Source: a virus
DNA: 47,129 nucleotides
Direction: 5' to 3' (one strand)
IMG/VR virus record: IMGVR_UViG_3300042691_003166
Coordinates: 1 to 47,129 of that record
The position numbers and the translations under genes were made by a program. Shown here one piece after another: positions 26,172-34,194 of the stretch. Under the pieces are notes generated by a model, which worked only from the letters and a program-made list of their open reading frames with translations, had not been told where the DNA came from and did not search any database. Every line of letters starts with the position of its first letter. The first letter of the stretch is position 1.

Positions 26172-26350
26172 TGCTTCTGCTCCTCAAGTTGGATTTGGAT
26201 CGTCTTCTTTCCCTTTCTAACGAGATCATCCTTGTTCATCTCGCCGAACCTAGCTTGACCGTACAGGAACTCTACGTGCTTGTACGTAGCATCCAGCTTA
26301 CGATCAGACCAGAATATCGTATCCTTAGTCTCAACGGTGTACACCTTCAT
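26168..26350 (-). CDS. Hypothetical small basic protein
   Basis: The 60-residue product (MKVYTVETKDTIFW...) has alternating beta strands followed by a basic and Gln-rich tail (KGKKTIQIQLEEQKQ). It overlaps both neighbours through ATGA junctions. No recognised domain. Confidence 0.6.
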   Translation of the reverse strand: MKVYTVETKDTIFWSDRKLDATYKHVEFLYGQARFGEMNKDDLVRKGKKTIQIQLEEQKQ

Positions 26351-26679
26351 TTGCGTCTCCTGCGTCTGCGCTTCCCATGACTTGGATGCACTACAGTTGT
26401 CTGCGGAGCCTCCAAGTAGTGTACTACGGCCTTGAGGAAGTCGATCTTATCGATCCCACTCCTGCCTGCCCAGTTCTCTACCCTACCAAGCACAGAGTTG
26501 CACCATCTGTGCAGTACCCTGCGGATCATTCCTGTCTTGTGGCAGTGATCCAGTGCTGCCTCATCGAGAGCTATCATCCTTCTGCACAGAGGGCAGATGT
26601 ACAGTTGCTTCTCTAACTGCTGCTCCCTGTACTTCCGTATCTCTGTGGCCTTTAGAGCAGTCCCTCTGGTGGCTCCCAC
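26347..26679 (-). CDS. Recombination endonuclease VII-like (Holliday junction resolvase)
   Basis: The product has the endonuclease VII signature: CPLC then ALDHCHKTGMIRRVLHRWCN, giving two Cys pairs for zinc and the catalytic DHCHKTG, followed by LGRVENW. It would resolve branched DNA before packaging. The start is ambiguous. GTG 26679 gives a 110-residue protein that overlaps the exonuclease by 28 bases and begins just before the usual helix (EIRKYREQQLEKQ). GTG 26772, with AAGGA upstream, would add a 31-residue Arg-rich extension. The C terminus ends in a run of arginines. Confidence 0.85.
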   Translation of the reverse strand: MGATRGTALKATEIRKYREQQLEKQLYICPLCRRMIALDEAALDHCHKTGMIRRVLHRWCNSVLGRVENWAGRSGIDKIDFLKAVVHYLEAPQTTVVHPSHGKRRRRRRK

Positions 26680-27455
26680 AGTACTGGTGTTCCGTCTGCG
26701 TGCATCCTTCTTGTCATCCACAGGAGTCTTCCTTGCTCGACGAAGTACTCTTGTACGTCCTGTTGCGACCACTCTACTTCCTTACCGTACTCTTGGTACA
26801 GGCGCCAGACTTCTTGAATGCGCTCCTGATTGGTATTCAGGGAGTTCAGGATTCGGGTTGCTTTGGTTTCTCCAACCCCTCCTGCTCGTACACCCTCAAG
26901 CGCCAAGCGTTCGATACTGGATTGTGCCAGTCTCGGCAGTCCAGGAACGTTGTCTGAGCGATCGCCTGTGACCAACTGCTTGAGGAAGTTGTAGTCGGCT
27001 TCCGCAACCGTAACGTACTCCGTAGTCCACTTTCTTGGGTCATAGTTAAAGTGCCATCCCGGTGTATTCCAGAGATCCTTATCCATTGCAGCTATTACAA
27101 CACCGGAGTCCCTCTCTTGGAACTCGTACAGTATCGCAGAGCAGCGATCGTCGGCTTCCATGCCATCCACTTCCTTTGCCCCGTGGACTTCCTTAATGTA
27201 GTCCCTGAGGGCTGGGTAATGAGTGGGCACCCTGTTCTCTCTCGTTCCCTTGTACGTACAAGAGACGGCAATCTCTGTCCTGAAATTGCCCTTCCCCTTG
27301 ATGTACAACTCTACGTTATCGCAGCCCAGCACTTCCTTTATGCTGGCTATCTGCTGCTTCAAGTTGTGGCAAGCGTGGGACACGGGTTCCTGTTCCGCAG
27401 CGAATCCGCAACGGTACAAAAGAGAATCCGCGTCCACCACAACTCTGGAGAACAT
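26652..27455 (-). CDS. 5'-3' exonuclease (FEN/PIN family)
   Basis: The 267-residue enzyme has the acidic metal-site motifs of phage 5' nucleases: VVVDADS near the N terminus, DGMEADDRCS, AAMDKDLW and TGDRSDNVPGLP, followed by the helix-hairpin-helix region (GVGETKATRIL). It resembles T7 gp6 and the exonuclease domain of bacterial DNA polymerase I. It removes RNA primers and degrades or recombines DNA ends. Its ATG overlaps the stop of the ssDNA-binding gene, and it is followed by endonuclease VII. Confidence 0.9.
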   Translation of the reverse strand: MFSRVVVDADSLLYRCGFAAEQEPVSHACHNLKQQIASIKEVLGCDNVELYIKGKGNFRTEIAVSCTYKGTRENRVPTHYPALRDYIKEVHGAKEVDGMEADDRCSAILYEFQERDSGVVIAAMDKDLWNTPGWHFNYDPRKWTTEYVTVAEADYNFLKQLVTGDRSDNVPGLPRLAQSSIERLALEGVRAGGVGETKATRILNSLNTNQERIQEVWRLYQEYGKEVEWSQQDVQEYFVEQGRLLWMTRRMHADGTPVLWEPPEGLL

Positions 27456-27913
27456 CAGAAGATGCTCTCTTCTTCGGCAGGAGCAGGAGCAGGCGCTTCA
27501 GCGGGCTTGCTCATATCTGAGCGCAGCGCGGACATAGCCTTGTATACCTTGCGTGTGTGCTTCATCCAGTCCGCATAGAAGTCATCATCGCCAACATTAC
27601 GAGGATCGTGCATAGCCAAGACAAGATCCATAGCCAGCTTGGATGCGTGACCAAGTTCAACACCCAAGTTGGAGTACCCGCCACTGCCGCCCGTAACCTG
27701 AGCAGGAGCGCGAGGAGCACCGCCAAGAACAGAGACGCTCTTGATGTTGCGGTACTTCCCGGTCTTATCGAAGTCCCAATCCACTTGGACAGTGTGTCCT
27801 TGTTCAATTGTTTCAAGTCCTTTCCCCTTGAATGCGCCGTACCAGTCATCCCCGATCTTGATCGAAGAACCGTTACGAGCTTTGGATGCAACAGTGCCAG
27901 TGAGCGTAGCCAT
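27455..27913 (-). CDS. Single-stranded DNA-binding protein, OB-fold type
   Basis: The 152-residue product has a beta-rich N-terminal half (about 1-60; LTGTVASKARNGSSIKIGDD and VQVDWDFDKTGKYRNIKSVS) fitting an OB fold. A Gly-rich linker, a helical stretch, and an Ala/Pro/Glu tail ending in EEESIF follow. The acidic tail with a terminal Phe is the mark of SSB proteins that recruit replication partners, as in T7 gp2.5. It lies between the polymerase and exonuclease genes. A strong AAGGAG precedes the ATG. Confidence 0.75.
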   Translation of the reverse strand: MATLTGTVASKARNGSSIKIGDDWYGAFKGKGLETIEQGHTVQVDWDFDKTGKYRNIKSVSVLGGAPRAPAQVTGGSGGYSNLGVELGHASKLAMDLVLAMHDPRNVGDDDFYADWMKHTRKVYKAMSALRSDMSKPAEAPAPAPAEEESIF

Positions 27914-27924
27914 ATCAATCTCCT

Positions 27925-29835
27925 TCAGTGAGTTTCAGCCCAATTGTTTCCTATCTTGTATTCCCCTGTCAAGGGAACATTCAACTTCAGCATCTTCCCT
28001 GCGTTCACAATGCTTTCAATTCCTATCCTCCCTATGTCATCAGCAATGTAATGCCGTGCCTCCCATTGTTCCTCGTCATGGTAGCGTATCAATCCGTATG
28101 CGTCCAATCCAAGACCTTTGATCTCCTTATCAGCGAGGTACATGGCGTACTTCATAGTGATTGCACCCGCTGATTGGAACAATCTATTCAGTGCGGAGTG
28201 CATGGAATCAACAGGTATGCGCCGGCGATCCAGTGCTACAAGGTAGCCCCTAGCTGCCGCTCTCTGTACTCGACCGTGCAGATCCTTTAGTGCTGGGTTA
28301 GTGTCCCAGAAAGCCTGGTACACATCCTCTGCATGGGACTGACTCCATCCGAACTGGCTAGCGAGTTTCTTAGCAGAGGCACCATAGGTTACCGCGTACT
28401 TGAATGTCTTGGCTTGTGCCCTTGTGGGCAGGCCCAGTGCCTGCTGATTCTTGGTATGAATGTCTCCTTCCAGCAGTTCAGCAGCGTACGCTCCACCATC
28501 AATCGGGAATGTATAGTGTGCCTCCATCCTAGCTTCGAGGGAACTGGCATCCCATCCCACCATGACATAGCCGGGGCGTGCGGTGAATAGAGCTCTAATC
28601 TCCGCACCGTATGCGGAGGTTGACCTCGGTATGTTGGCTACCACTCTGTGCGTGAATCTCCCAGTAACAGCACCAACGGTATCAGCATCCGATCCAATCA
28701 GCCCTTCTCGCACCACTCGCGTATGGTTCAACCAGCCTGATCCGGAGTCAGAGGCAAGGACATTCCTGCGATTGCGGATAGTCAGGTACTCCTTGATCTT
28801 GCGTACTGTCGCTTCAGCGCCAGGAATCGTATCCAATCCGGTACACATTGACCCGTCATCCCCGTGCAGCTTGGGGGAGGTCTTAGTCTTCTTGCGTGTC
28901 ACGGGATCAATCTTGTGGTTCCAGATCGTAGGCTCCCATCCAAGGCCAAGAAGGTACTCCTTCACCTCATCAGAGGAACCAATGTCCAGCTTGCGATGAA
29001 GGTTCAATGGGATAGACAACGGCAAAGGATAACTCATAAGAGAGTTCTTCCATGCTCGCCAGCCATCCTTCTCATGCGTCAGTTCCCATCCGTTGCGCTC
29101 GATGTACTTGTGTATCGCTACACTGGGAGTTCCATCCTTCTTGAACTGTGCCTTGGGTGGATTATCCAGTTTGTTCTGCGGGATCTTCATCCAGCCCGCC
29201 TCATCCGCTACCTCAGTAGCCAAGGCATTCATGCGATCACTGAGCAGAGAATGCAATTGCATTGCCGCCGGTACGTTGAAAGTAATACCGCGCTCGTGCT
29301 GCTCCGCAACGATACGGGCTACATGGGCCTCGATCACAAAGGCCTGAGAGCTCATTCCCTTGGAGAGGGACTCATCTCGGATCTTCTCGTACAGTTTACG
29401 GGTGACCTGCACATCCTCACGGCAACGGGCAACCATATCACCTAGTCCATCAGACAGCGGGCGCTTCTCCATACCGAAGTCCTTGTACCATGAGTCCAGC
29501 GAGTGACTCGGGCGCTCGTACATCATCTTAGACATGAGCAAGGTATCGTGGATCATGCCGTGATCCCAGAGATCCATACCAAAGAGGCGCTTGAGAATAG
29601 GCGCATCAAAGCGACAGATGTTGTGCCCTACGAATACAGGCTTGTGTTCCTCTACGCACTGCCGAAAGAACGTGAAGTTATCGGTGTGTACATCCGTTAT
29701 CACCTCGGTGTACTCATTCGCCCCATCCCATACTGTGAACGCAAGGCAGGTAACTCTATCCACTGCCATCTGCCCCAGATCTTGGAATTCCTTCTGCTCG
29801 GGGAAGTTAGTCTCAAGGTCAAGGTATACGATCAT
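27925..29835 (-). CDS. DNA polymerase, family A, with proofreading domain
   Basis: The 636-residue enzyme begins with a 3'-5' exonuclease: DLET at residues 6-9 (Exo I), NICRFDAPIL (Exo II), and a GDMVARCREDVQVT Exo III-like segment. The polymerase domain has motif A WDASSLEAR (about 425-433), motif B RAQAKTFKYAVTYG, and motif C YHDEEQW (about 585). All key acidic residues are present. It is shorter than T7 gp5 and no thioredoxin-binding insertion is obvious. It replicates the phage genome together with the primase-helicase and SSB. Confidence 0.95.
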   Translation of the reverse strand: MIVYLDLETNFPEQKEFQDLGQMAVDRVTCLAFTVWDGANEYTEVITDVHTDNFTFFRQCVEEHKPVFVGHNICRFDAPILKRLFGMDLWDHGMIHDTLLMSKMMYERPSHSLDSWYKDFGMEKRPLSDGLGDMVARCREDVQVTRKLYEKIRDESLSKGMSSQAFVIEAHVARIVAEQHERGITFNVPAAMQLHSLLSDRMNALATEVADEAGWMKIPQNKLDNPPKAQFKKDGTPSVAIHKYIERNGWELTHEKDGWRAWKNSLMSYPLPLSIPLNLHRKLDIGSSDEVKEYLLGLGWEPTIWNHKIDPVTRKKTKTSPKLHGDDGSMCTGLDTIPGAEATVRKIKEYLTIRNRRNVLASDSGSGWLNHTRVVREGLIGSDADTVGAVTGRFTHRVVANIPRSTSAYGAEIRALFTARPGYVMVGWDASSLEARMEAHYTFPIDGGAYAAELLEGDIHTKNQQALGLPTRAQAKTFKYAVTYGASAKKLASQFGWSQSHAEDVYQAFWDTNPALKDLHGRVQRAAARGYLVALDRRRIPVDSMHSALNRLFQSAGAITMKYAMYLADKEIKGLGLDAYGLIRYHDEEQWEARHYIADDIGRIGIESIVNAGKMLKLNVPLTGEYKIGNNWAETH

Positions 29836-30056
29836 GCGTCACCCCTTGCGCGGATGGCTTTGGAGCAGTCCATACAACCCTCGTTGTACTCCATCTCTGA
29901 CCACGCAGCAGTGACCTGCTCACAGACCAGCGCACACGCCTCGCGCTCTTCTGCGGCAATCAACTCAGCGAACTTGTACCGCGTATACAATTCTCCTTGC
30001 TGCATGGCCTGCGACATGGCTTTGTACCATAGCTTATCAACGTCTTCCTGCTTCAT
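29832..30056 (-). CDS. Small conserved phage protein with Cys pairs
   Basis: The 74-residue product is helical with EEREACALVCEQV in the middle and EGCMDCSKAIRARG at the C terminus. This arrangement (A.ERE.CA..C...C..AIR.RG) recurs in small phage proteins without known function. It is coupled to the helicase stop and the polymerase start by ATGA overlaps. Confidence 0.65.
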   Translation of the reverse strand: MKQEDVDKLWYKAMSQAMQQGELYTRYKFAELIAAEEREACALVCEQVTAAWSEMEYNEGCMDCSKAIRARGDA

Positions 30057-31720
30057 GCGTACACCTCATCGAGCGATTGAGGATCGGGTACTGGCAGTTC
30101 ATCATCCACTGGAAGCATACGCCCGGAGGAATGCACGTACTTGGCCCTACCGCAGGAGCCAGTGAATCCCCACGTTCTGTTCTTCAGTACGCGCAGGGAT
30201 ACAAAGTCCTCGCTGCCATCCTCTGCCTGCTGGTTGCGCTCCATTGCCAATACTCCCCAGCTCAGTTGCTCCAGCGCAGCAGATCCTCGGAGATCCGTAA
30301 GGCTAACAGCGCCTCCCTCGTTCAGGGATTTGCCTGCATCCCTGGATTCTCTGCGCTTGAGATGCACTACGTTGATCAGGCCAACGCCAGTGGACACTAC
30401 CATCTGTGCGAGGTCAGTCATGATCTTGTCTATCTCCTTGCGCTCATTCTGTACATCAGACCCAGAGATAACCATGCTCAGGTGATCCAAGATAATGAAG
30501 TCCACGCCACTGCGAGCATAGTAGAACAGCTTCTCCTTGAATGTGGACGAATCAATTGATCCGAAGTGATTGAAGAAGTACATCTTCCGCACTGTACGAT
30601 CCATACTCGCCTCAACAAGACGCATAGGGATACAACCCGGATCGGTACGGAATCGAGAGGATGGTACGTTGTTGTCCATTGCGATATAGCTGGCTGCGGT
30701 AGCCTCTACGACATCCTCTAGTGCGATGTGGCACACCTTCAGGCCATGACGCACTACCAGATCGTAGCCTATCTCCTTCACCAGTGTGCTCTTACCAATG
30801 CCTGAGCCAGCGCATACAGTAAGGATCTCTCCTTTGCGTACACCATGCAACTTGTCGTTCAGTCCGGGATAGGGAGTGCTGAATCCTTCAGGTACTGAGC
30901 GCATGAGATCCTGAATGCTAATCTCTGAGCCATGCACAATTCCCTCTGGCCGGAACTGCGGCGTACTCTTCACTGCTGCTGCGAACTCAGCCTTGTGCCC
31001 TCCCATCAGGCAGGCAGAGGCATCCTTGTTTGGAACCTCGACTAGGCGTACATCGGGCACGAAACCGGATAACCATCCTGCCAGCTTTTTTGCCGTCGCC
31101 CTTCCCGGTTCGTCGTTGTCCAAGCACAGGTAGACTTTGGCGTATCTACGGATGAAATCAATGTCGGCTTGAACGCTTGCATCAACCCTGCCGTCACTGT
31201 TAGCGCCATGAGGTACAGAAACAACGTCATGCACAGCCCCAGGACTATTCCGTAACATCTCTGCGATAGCGAGCGCATCTTCCTCTCCTTCTGTAATGAT
31301 TAACGCACCGTGCGGTGTCTTGTGTGCAGCCTGTTTACCCCACAGGCCATTGAGTTTTCCTGCGATAAAGAACTCTTTACTCTGAATGTTCCTCACCTTG
31401 AAGCCGGTAACCTTTCCGTCTCGATCAGCGTACGGGTAATAGGTGCGCTTGGCTTTTCCTGTAGACGTGTCGTACACGCAACGTATGCCGTACTTCTGGA
31501 CGATCTCGTCACTGATTTTACGCTCAGGATCATGGCCCGCAGGTTCTGACAGACAATCCTGTACGCTTATCTTGCTTTCCATCCGTGTCACCTCTGTTTG
31601 CTGGCCGGACACTATACCATGACCAGCATGGCAGAATGTTCTGCCGTCCGGGTACGTGGTTGCATTAGTTCCACGCTGATCCCTCCCTTCCTCGGCACAC
31701 TTTGGGCACCTGATTTTCAT
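30053..31720 (-). CDS. DNA primase-helicase (T7 gp4-like)
   Basis: The 555-residue protein combines both activities. An N-terminal zinc motif (CPKC, then FCHAGHG) is followed by a TOPRIM fold with ITEGEEDALA (about 142-151) and LCLDNDEPGR (about 198-207). The C-terminal RecA-like helicase has Walker A GSGIGKST at about 302-309 and Walker B FIILDHLS (about 408-415). The second zinc ligand pair is degenerate (Cys/His). It would unwind the fork and make primers, as T7 gp4 does. A 56-base gap precedes it, with AAAGGTG and GAGG upstream of the ATG. Confidence 0.95.
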   Translation of the reverse strand: MKIRCPKCAEEGRDQRGTNATTYPDGRTFCHAGHGIVSGQQTEVTRMESKISVQDCLSEPAGHDPERKISDEIVQKYGIRCVYDTSTGKAKRTYYPYADRDGKVTGFKVRNIQSKEFFIAGKLNGLWGKQAAHKTPHGALIITEGEEDALAIAEMLRNSPGAVHDVVSVPHGANSDGRVDASVQADIDFIRRYAKVYLCLDNDEPGRATAKKLAGWLSGFVPDVRLVEVPNKDASACLMGGHKAEFAAAVKSTPQFRPEGIVHGSEISIQDLMRSVPEGFSTPYPGLNDKLHGVRKGEILTVCAGSGIGKSTLVKEIGYDLVVRHGLKVCHIALEDVVEATAASYIAMDNNVPSSRFRTDPGCIPMRLVEASMDRTVRKMYFFNHFGSIDSSTFKEKLFYYARSGVDFIILDHLSMVISGSDVQNERKEIDKIMTDLAQMVVSTGVGLINVVHLKRRESRDAGKSLNEGGAVSLTDLRGSAALEQLSWGVLAMERNQQAEDGSEDFVSLRVLKNRTWGFTGSCGRAKYVHSSGRMLPVDDELPVPDPQSLDEVYA

Positions 31721-31770
31721 ACCTCGTCACCTTTGTCGAATCCGCAGGTATTATGGCTGTATCTCGCCAC

Positions 31771-31914
31771 TTATGCCGAAGTCTCGGCCTCGTCCAGACT
31801 GTTCAGCATGTCGGCCAGCATCTCTCGGGTTAGCACTACAGTCTCATCCCCAAGATCCACCATCACAACATACCTACGCTGCGTGTCGCTGAAATCCACA
31901 TCCCACTCAATCAT
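31771..31914 (-). CDS. Small acidic protein (47 residues)
   Basis: The short frame starts MIEWDVDFSDTQRRY and ends LDEAETSA. Its ATG overlaps the stop of the preceding gene (ATGATTGA), the same coupling as its neighbours. It is acidic with a short beta then helix pattern (VMVDLGDETVVLTREMLADM). It fills what would otherwise be an unusual gap in a packed operon. No family recognised. Confidence 0.6.
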   Translation of the reverse strand: MIEWDVDFSDTQRRYVVMVDLGDETVVLTREMLADMLNSLDEAETSA

Positions 31915-32161
31915 CACTCATTCCCTCCAGTATGCTTCCCCATTCGCTGTTACGATCAGGCACAAGCCAGCTATCATCAACATCCTTCGGCTCTATGTCC
32001 ACAAGGATCTGCTCCTGACTCACGGATTCTTCATCCTTCCCGTACATCTTGGCACGCATGTCTCGTGCCACATAACTGCGGCACATATAGCACAGATCCT
32101 CAAAGCCGCCATGCTTGGACCGCAGGACTTCCATCTTCCTGTTACAGGCACGGCACCTCAA
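31907..32161 (-). CDS. Zinc-finger-like small protein
   Basis: The 84-residue product begins MRCRACNRKME and has CYMC about 20 residues later, forming a four-Cys zinc finger. An acidic C-terminal half follows. The TTG start at 32161 is chosen because it overlaps the TGA of the upstream microprotein (TTGA) and AGGAG lies eight bases upstream. A longer in-frame extension to 32215 would cross that microprotein. Zinc-finger proteins of this size may bind DNA or host proteins. Confidence 0.6.
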   Translation of the reverse strand: MRCRACNRKMEVLRSKHGGFEDLCYMCRSYVARDMRAKMYGKDEESVSQEQILVDIEPKDVDDSWLVPDRNSEWGSILEGMSDD

Positions 32162-32244
32162 GGCCAGCGCTCCTGGTCGTACCACATGCAGAACCCGATC
32201 AAACCGATTAGGCAAACGAACATCACCACATCATTTCCGTTCAT
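32158..32244 (-). CDS. Membrane microprotein (28 residues)
   Basis: A short frame starts MNGNDVVMFVCLIGLIGFCM and ends in a charged tail (WYDQERWP). Residues 6-21 form one strongly hydrophobic segment, so it is probably a single-span membrane peptide. ATG lies two bases after the previous stop (TGATCATG) and its TGA overlaps the next TTG start, so it fits the operon layout exactly. Could modulate a host membrane function; unknown. Confidence 0.5.
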   Translation of the reverse strand: MNGNDVVMFVCLIGLIGFCMWYDQERWP

Positions 32245-32246
32245 GA

Positions 32247-32465
32247 TCAGTACACCCTCGCAGGTTTAAGCACTGCCTCTGCTCTGTGCCAGAAGCCCGC
32301 AAACGCCCTCGTCACTTCCTGTTCTGGGCAGTTAGCAGCGTACATGCTCATCAAATAGCCTTGATGCTTGTTAATGCACCATTGCACCTCAGGATCGTCT
32401 ATGTCCCACCCACGAGACACCAATACATCCTCGATCCAGATACTAAAGTCAGACATTGCGCTCAT
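32247..32465 (-). CDS. Hypothetical small protein
   Basis: The 72-residue product (MSAMSDFSIWIEDV...) is helical with several Trp residues and a C-terminal AFAGFWHRAEAVL segment. ATG overlaps the previous stop (ATGA) with GAGG seven bases upstream. No recognised domain. Confidence 0.6.
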   Translation of the reverse strand: MSAMSDFSIWIEDVLVSRGWDIDDPEVQWCINKHQGYLMSMYAANCPEQEVTRAFAGFWHRAEAVLKPARVY

Positions 32466-32668
32466 ACTGGCACCTCGATTGTGAATGGGAGGATCCTGTG
32501 ATCCATCTTCCTCAAATTGGGGATGGGGTTAGCCTCTTCCCATCTTTCAAAAGAACGGATTTTGTCTTCCGCATCCTTGATCGTTTCGTGCGTGCTGGAC
32601 AGCAGGAACCAAAAGTGCGGTTCCAGAGGATCGTAAGCCTGGATTGCGAATCTTGTCACGGTTTCCAT
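32462..32668 (-). CDS. Hypothetical small protein
   Basis: The 68-residue product starts METVTRFAIQAYDPL and is followed by HFWFLLSSTHETIKDAEDKI. The ATG at 32668 is chosen because GGAG lies six bases upstream in the 3' end of the preceding gene; a longer frame to 32740 has no ribosome site. No domain recognised. Confidence 0.6.
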   Translation of the reverse strand: METVTRFAIQAYDPLEPHFWFLLSSTHETIKDAEDKIRSFERWEEANPIPNLRKMDHRILPFTIEVPV

Positions 32669-32669
32669 T

Positions 32670-32951
32670 TCATTCTCCGTCGTAGTCGTCGTCAATTGTG
32701 TCTGCTGCCTGCTGCATAGCAAGCTTCCAGAGAACATCAATGATCAGTCCGCCGATCAATGCGTGAGTACTGCCATGCACATACGGCCCAGCGATTGTTT
32801 TGAACAGGCCTTTTCCCGATACCAAGCCATCCTCGAACTGGCAAGCAACCCAATCCTCGTCGTCCATCAGACGGTTAGCACGGCGCTCGATCGCATCTTC
32901 AAGCATTCCAGGATACGGATCCGGCTCGTCTGCTGTCATTGGATTCCACAT
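32670..32951 (-). CDS. Hypothetical small acidic protein
   Basis: The product (93 residues from ATG 32951) is acidic at both ends with an amphipathic, moderately hydrophobic middle (HALIGGLIIDVLWKLAMQQA). GGGAG lies eight bases before this ATG; the overlapping ATG at 32957 is only two bases away from it, so the second start is preferred. No recognised domain. Confidence 0.6.
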   Translation of the reverse strand: MWNPMTADEPDPYPGMLEDAIERRANRLMDDEDWVACQFEDGLVSGKGLFKTIAGPYVHGSTHALIGGLIIDVLWKLAMQQAADTIDDDYDGE

Positions 32952-32953
32952 TT

Positions 32954-33145
32954 TCATTCTCCCAAGTTAGCCCACTCACGGGCAAGTTTAATTGCTACTT
33001 CCAGATTGTCAACGTGACGAGCGTACGGCAGCACCTCCCCAGAATCCAGGTCCATGAGTGTCACGGCGTACCACCCCGGCCGGGATCGTAGAGCCACTAC
33101 CCTGCTTTGTGTGCCTTCGCCCTCGTTCGTGAACAGCATTCGCAT
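32954..33145 (-). CDS. Hypothetical small protein, first gene after the 33.2 kb repeat block
   Basis: The 63-residue product has a beta-rich middle (RPGWYAVTLMDLDSGEVL) and a helical C terminus. GAGGAG lies five bases before ATG. Directly upstream lies the AGTACT repeat block at 33157-33222, so this gene is probably the first of a separately controlled sub-operon that includes replication genes. Confidence 0.6.
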   Translation of the reverse strand: MRMLFTNEGEGTQSRVVALRSRPGWYAVTLMDLDSGEVLPYARHVDNLEVAIKLAREWANLGE

Positions 33146-33156
33146 TCGATCTCCTC

Positions 33157-33222
33157 AGTACTAGCACTAGTACTATTAAATAAACCTTAAGGTTTAGTAC
33201 TGTACTTACTAGTACTAGTACT
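33157..33222. repeat. AGTACT repeat block with TAAACCT palindrome (early copy)
   Basis: Five AGTACT palindromes occur in 66 bases, beside a perfect 16-bp palindrome TAAACCTTAAGGTTTA at 33181-33196 that is followed by GTACTGTACT. The same combination occurs at 36311-36429. It sits in the gene-free space 33146-33412, immediately upstream of the minus-strand gene at 33145. It is probably an operator for a phage or host regulator of the replication sub-operon, or an origin element. Confidence 0.7.
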
Positions 33223-33381
33223 AGTGAGTAAAAATACTCTACATCCTGAGCATATCCACCCCTACTAGTGCCAACTAATGCACACAATAGAGGGTTTGAC
33301 ACGCTCCCTGTTTCATGGTAGCGGAGCACCTAGTAACTGGTATCGAGCGCATTCACCCAACCTAGTGCGAAGCTATCATCA

Positions 33382-33403
33382 AGCCCGCCATCCGTGGCAG
33401 GCT
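33382..33403 (-). terminator. Hairpin just past the GP88 gene
   Basis: AGCCTGCC and GGCGGGCT on the minus strand can form an 8-bp stem (one G-T pair) with a six-base loop, about 10 bases after the GP88 stop. There is no T-run, so it could be a weak terminator or an mRNA 3'-end stabiliser between early sub-operons. The rest of 33223-33381 shows no gene. Confidence 0.4.
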
Positions 33404-33412
33404 CGCCCCCAT

Positions 33413-34120
33413 TCACGCTACATTCCGCACCACAAATCCTGTACGATCCCGCTTTGCCTTGCCTTTAGCAGTCAACGCCACTACGTGACCAGGAGAGTCC
33501 AAGAATCGTAGATCGTTCGCGTCCCCATCCAATGTAGGCCGACCGATGAAACGAGCGGGCCGATCCGATGCGAACACAACCGCCACATTGTGCCCGCTAC
33601 GGTGGACCTTGGCGGCATATTTAGGATTCGCGCCCGAATACGAGACCGTCAAATGGTAATTCGTGGGCGTCTTCCGCCCGGGAAGCTTCGTGTAGTCATA
33701 AAACTGTACGTCAGGAAACATTGCCATTATGTTCTGGTAGTTCCCGCCCGTATTGGCGACCGGGATATTCTCCCATGCAATGTCAGAAGTACCATTCAAT
33801 CTAACAGCAAGGCGCACGCCAAGCTTGTGTGCCTTCCGATTGGCAGTCAGGATATCGGCCGCAATATCCCGCATGAATTGATCCCGATCATCACGAAATG
33901 CGATTGTCTTGGAAATCCTGGCCTGCTGCACATTGTTAAATGCGCCACGCCCCGCAGTGTACAGGCAAGCTTCCTTGCACCCTGCCAATTCTGCCATTGG
34001 GCACACGTTGATACCTTCGACAGTATCGGCCGGAGCGAGATACAGGATGGCAGTAAGCCACTCCCCACCCTTGTCTGATTTGATGGTCTTAGCATTGTTC
34101 CCGATGGCAAGGTATCTCAT
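33413..34120 (-). CDS. GP88-family phage protein
   Basis: The 235-residue product begins MRYLAIGNNAKTIKSDKGGE and contains INVCPMAELAGCKEACLYTAGRG then a QQARISKT segment and VRLNGTSDIAWENIP. I recognise this as the family annotated 'gene product 88' in mycobacteriophages and many environmental phages. The three-Cys cluster with TAGRG is invariant in pattern and suggests a metal or Fe-S site, but the function is unknown. ATG 34120 has CGGAG eight bases upstream; the longer frame upstream is not supported. Fewer GTAC sites than late genes. Confidence 0.8.
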   Translation of the reverse strand: MRYLAIGNNAKTIKSDKGGEWLTAILYLAPADTVEGINVCPMAELAGCKEACLYTAGRGAFNNVQQARISKTIAFRDDRDQFMRDIAADILTANRKAHKLGVRLAVRLNGTSDIAWENIPVANTGGNYQNIMAMFPDVQFYDYTKLPGRKTPTNYHLTVSYSGANPKYAAKVHRSGHNVAVVFASDRPARFIGRPTLDGDANDLRFLDSPGHVVALTAKGKAKRDRTGFVVRNVA

Positions 34121-34156
34121 GGCATAAGCTCCGAGTTTGATGCGGATTGCACCATG

Positions 34157-34180
34157 GTGAGCACTTGCGAGAATGCTCAC
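34157..34180. promoter_or_regulatory. Perfect inverted repeat between early genes
   Basis: GTGAGCA and TGCTCAC form a 7-bp perfect inverted repeat around a 10-base loop in the 74-base gap between the acidic protein gene and the GP88 gene. No T-run follows on either strand. It may be an mRNA processing hairpin or an operator. Confidence 0.4.
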
Positions 34181-34194
34181 ACTGTTGCATACCA

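Noticed and set aside
29503-30165. A 220-codon plus-strand frame opposite the polymerase and helicase genes
   Set aside because: Crosses three well-supported minus-strand genes and has no domain or start signal.
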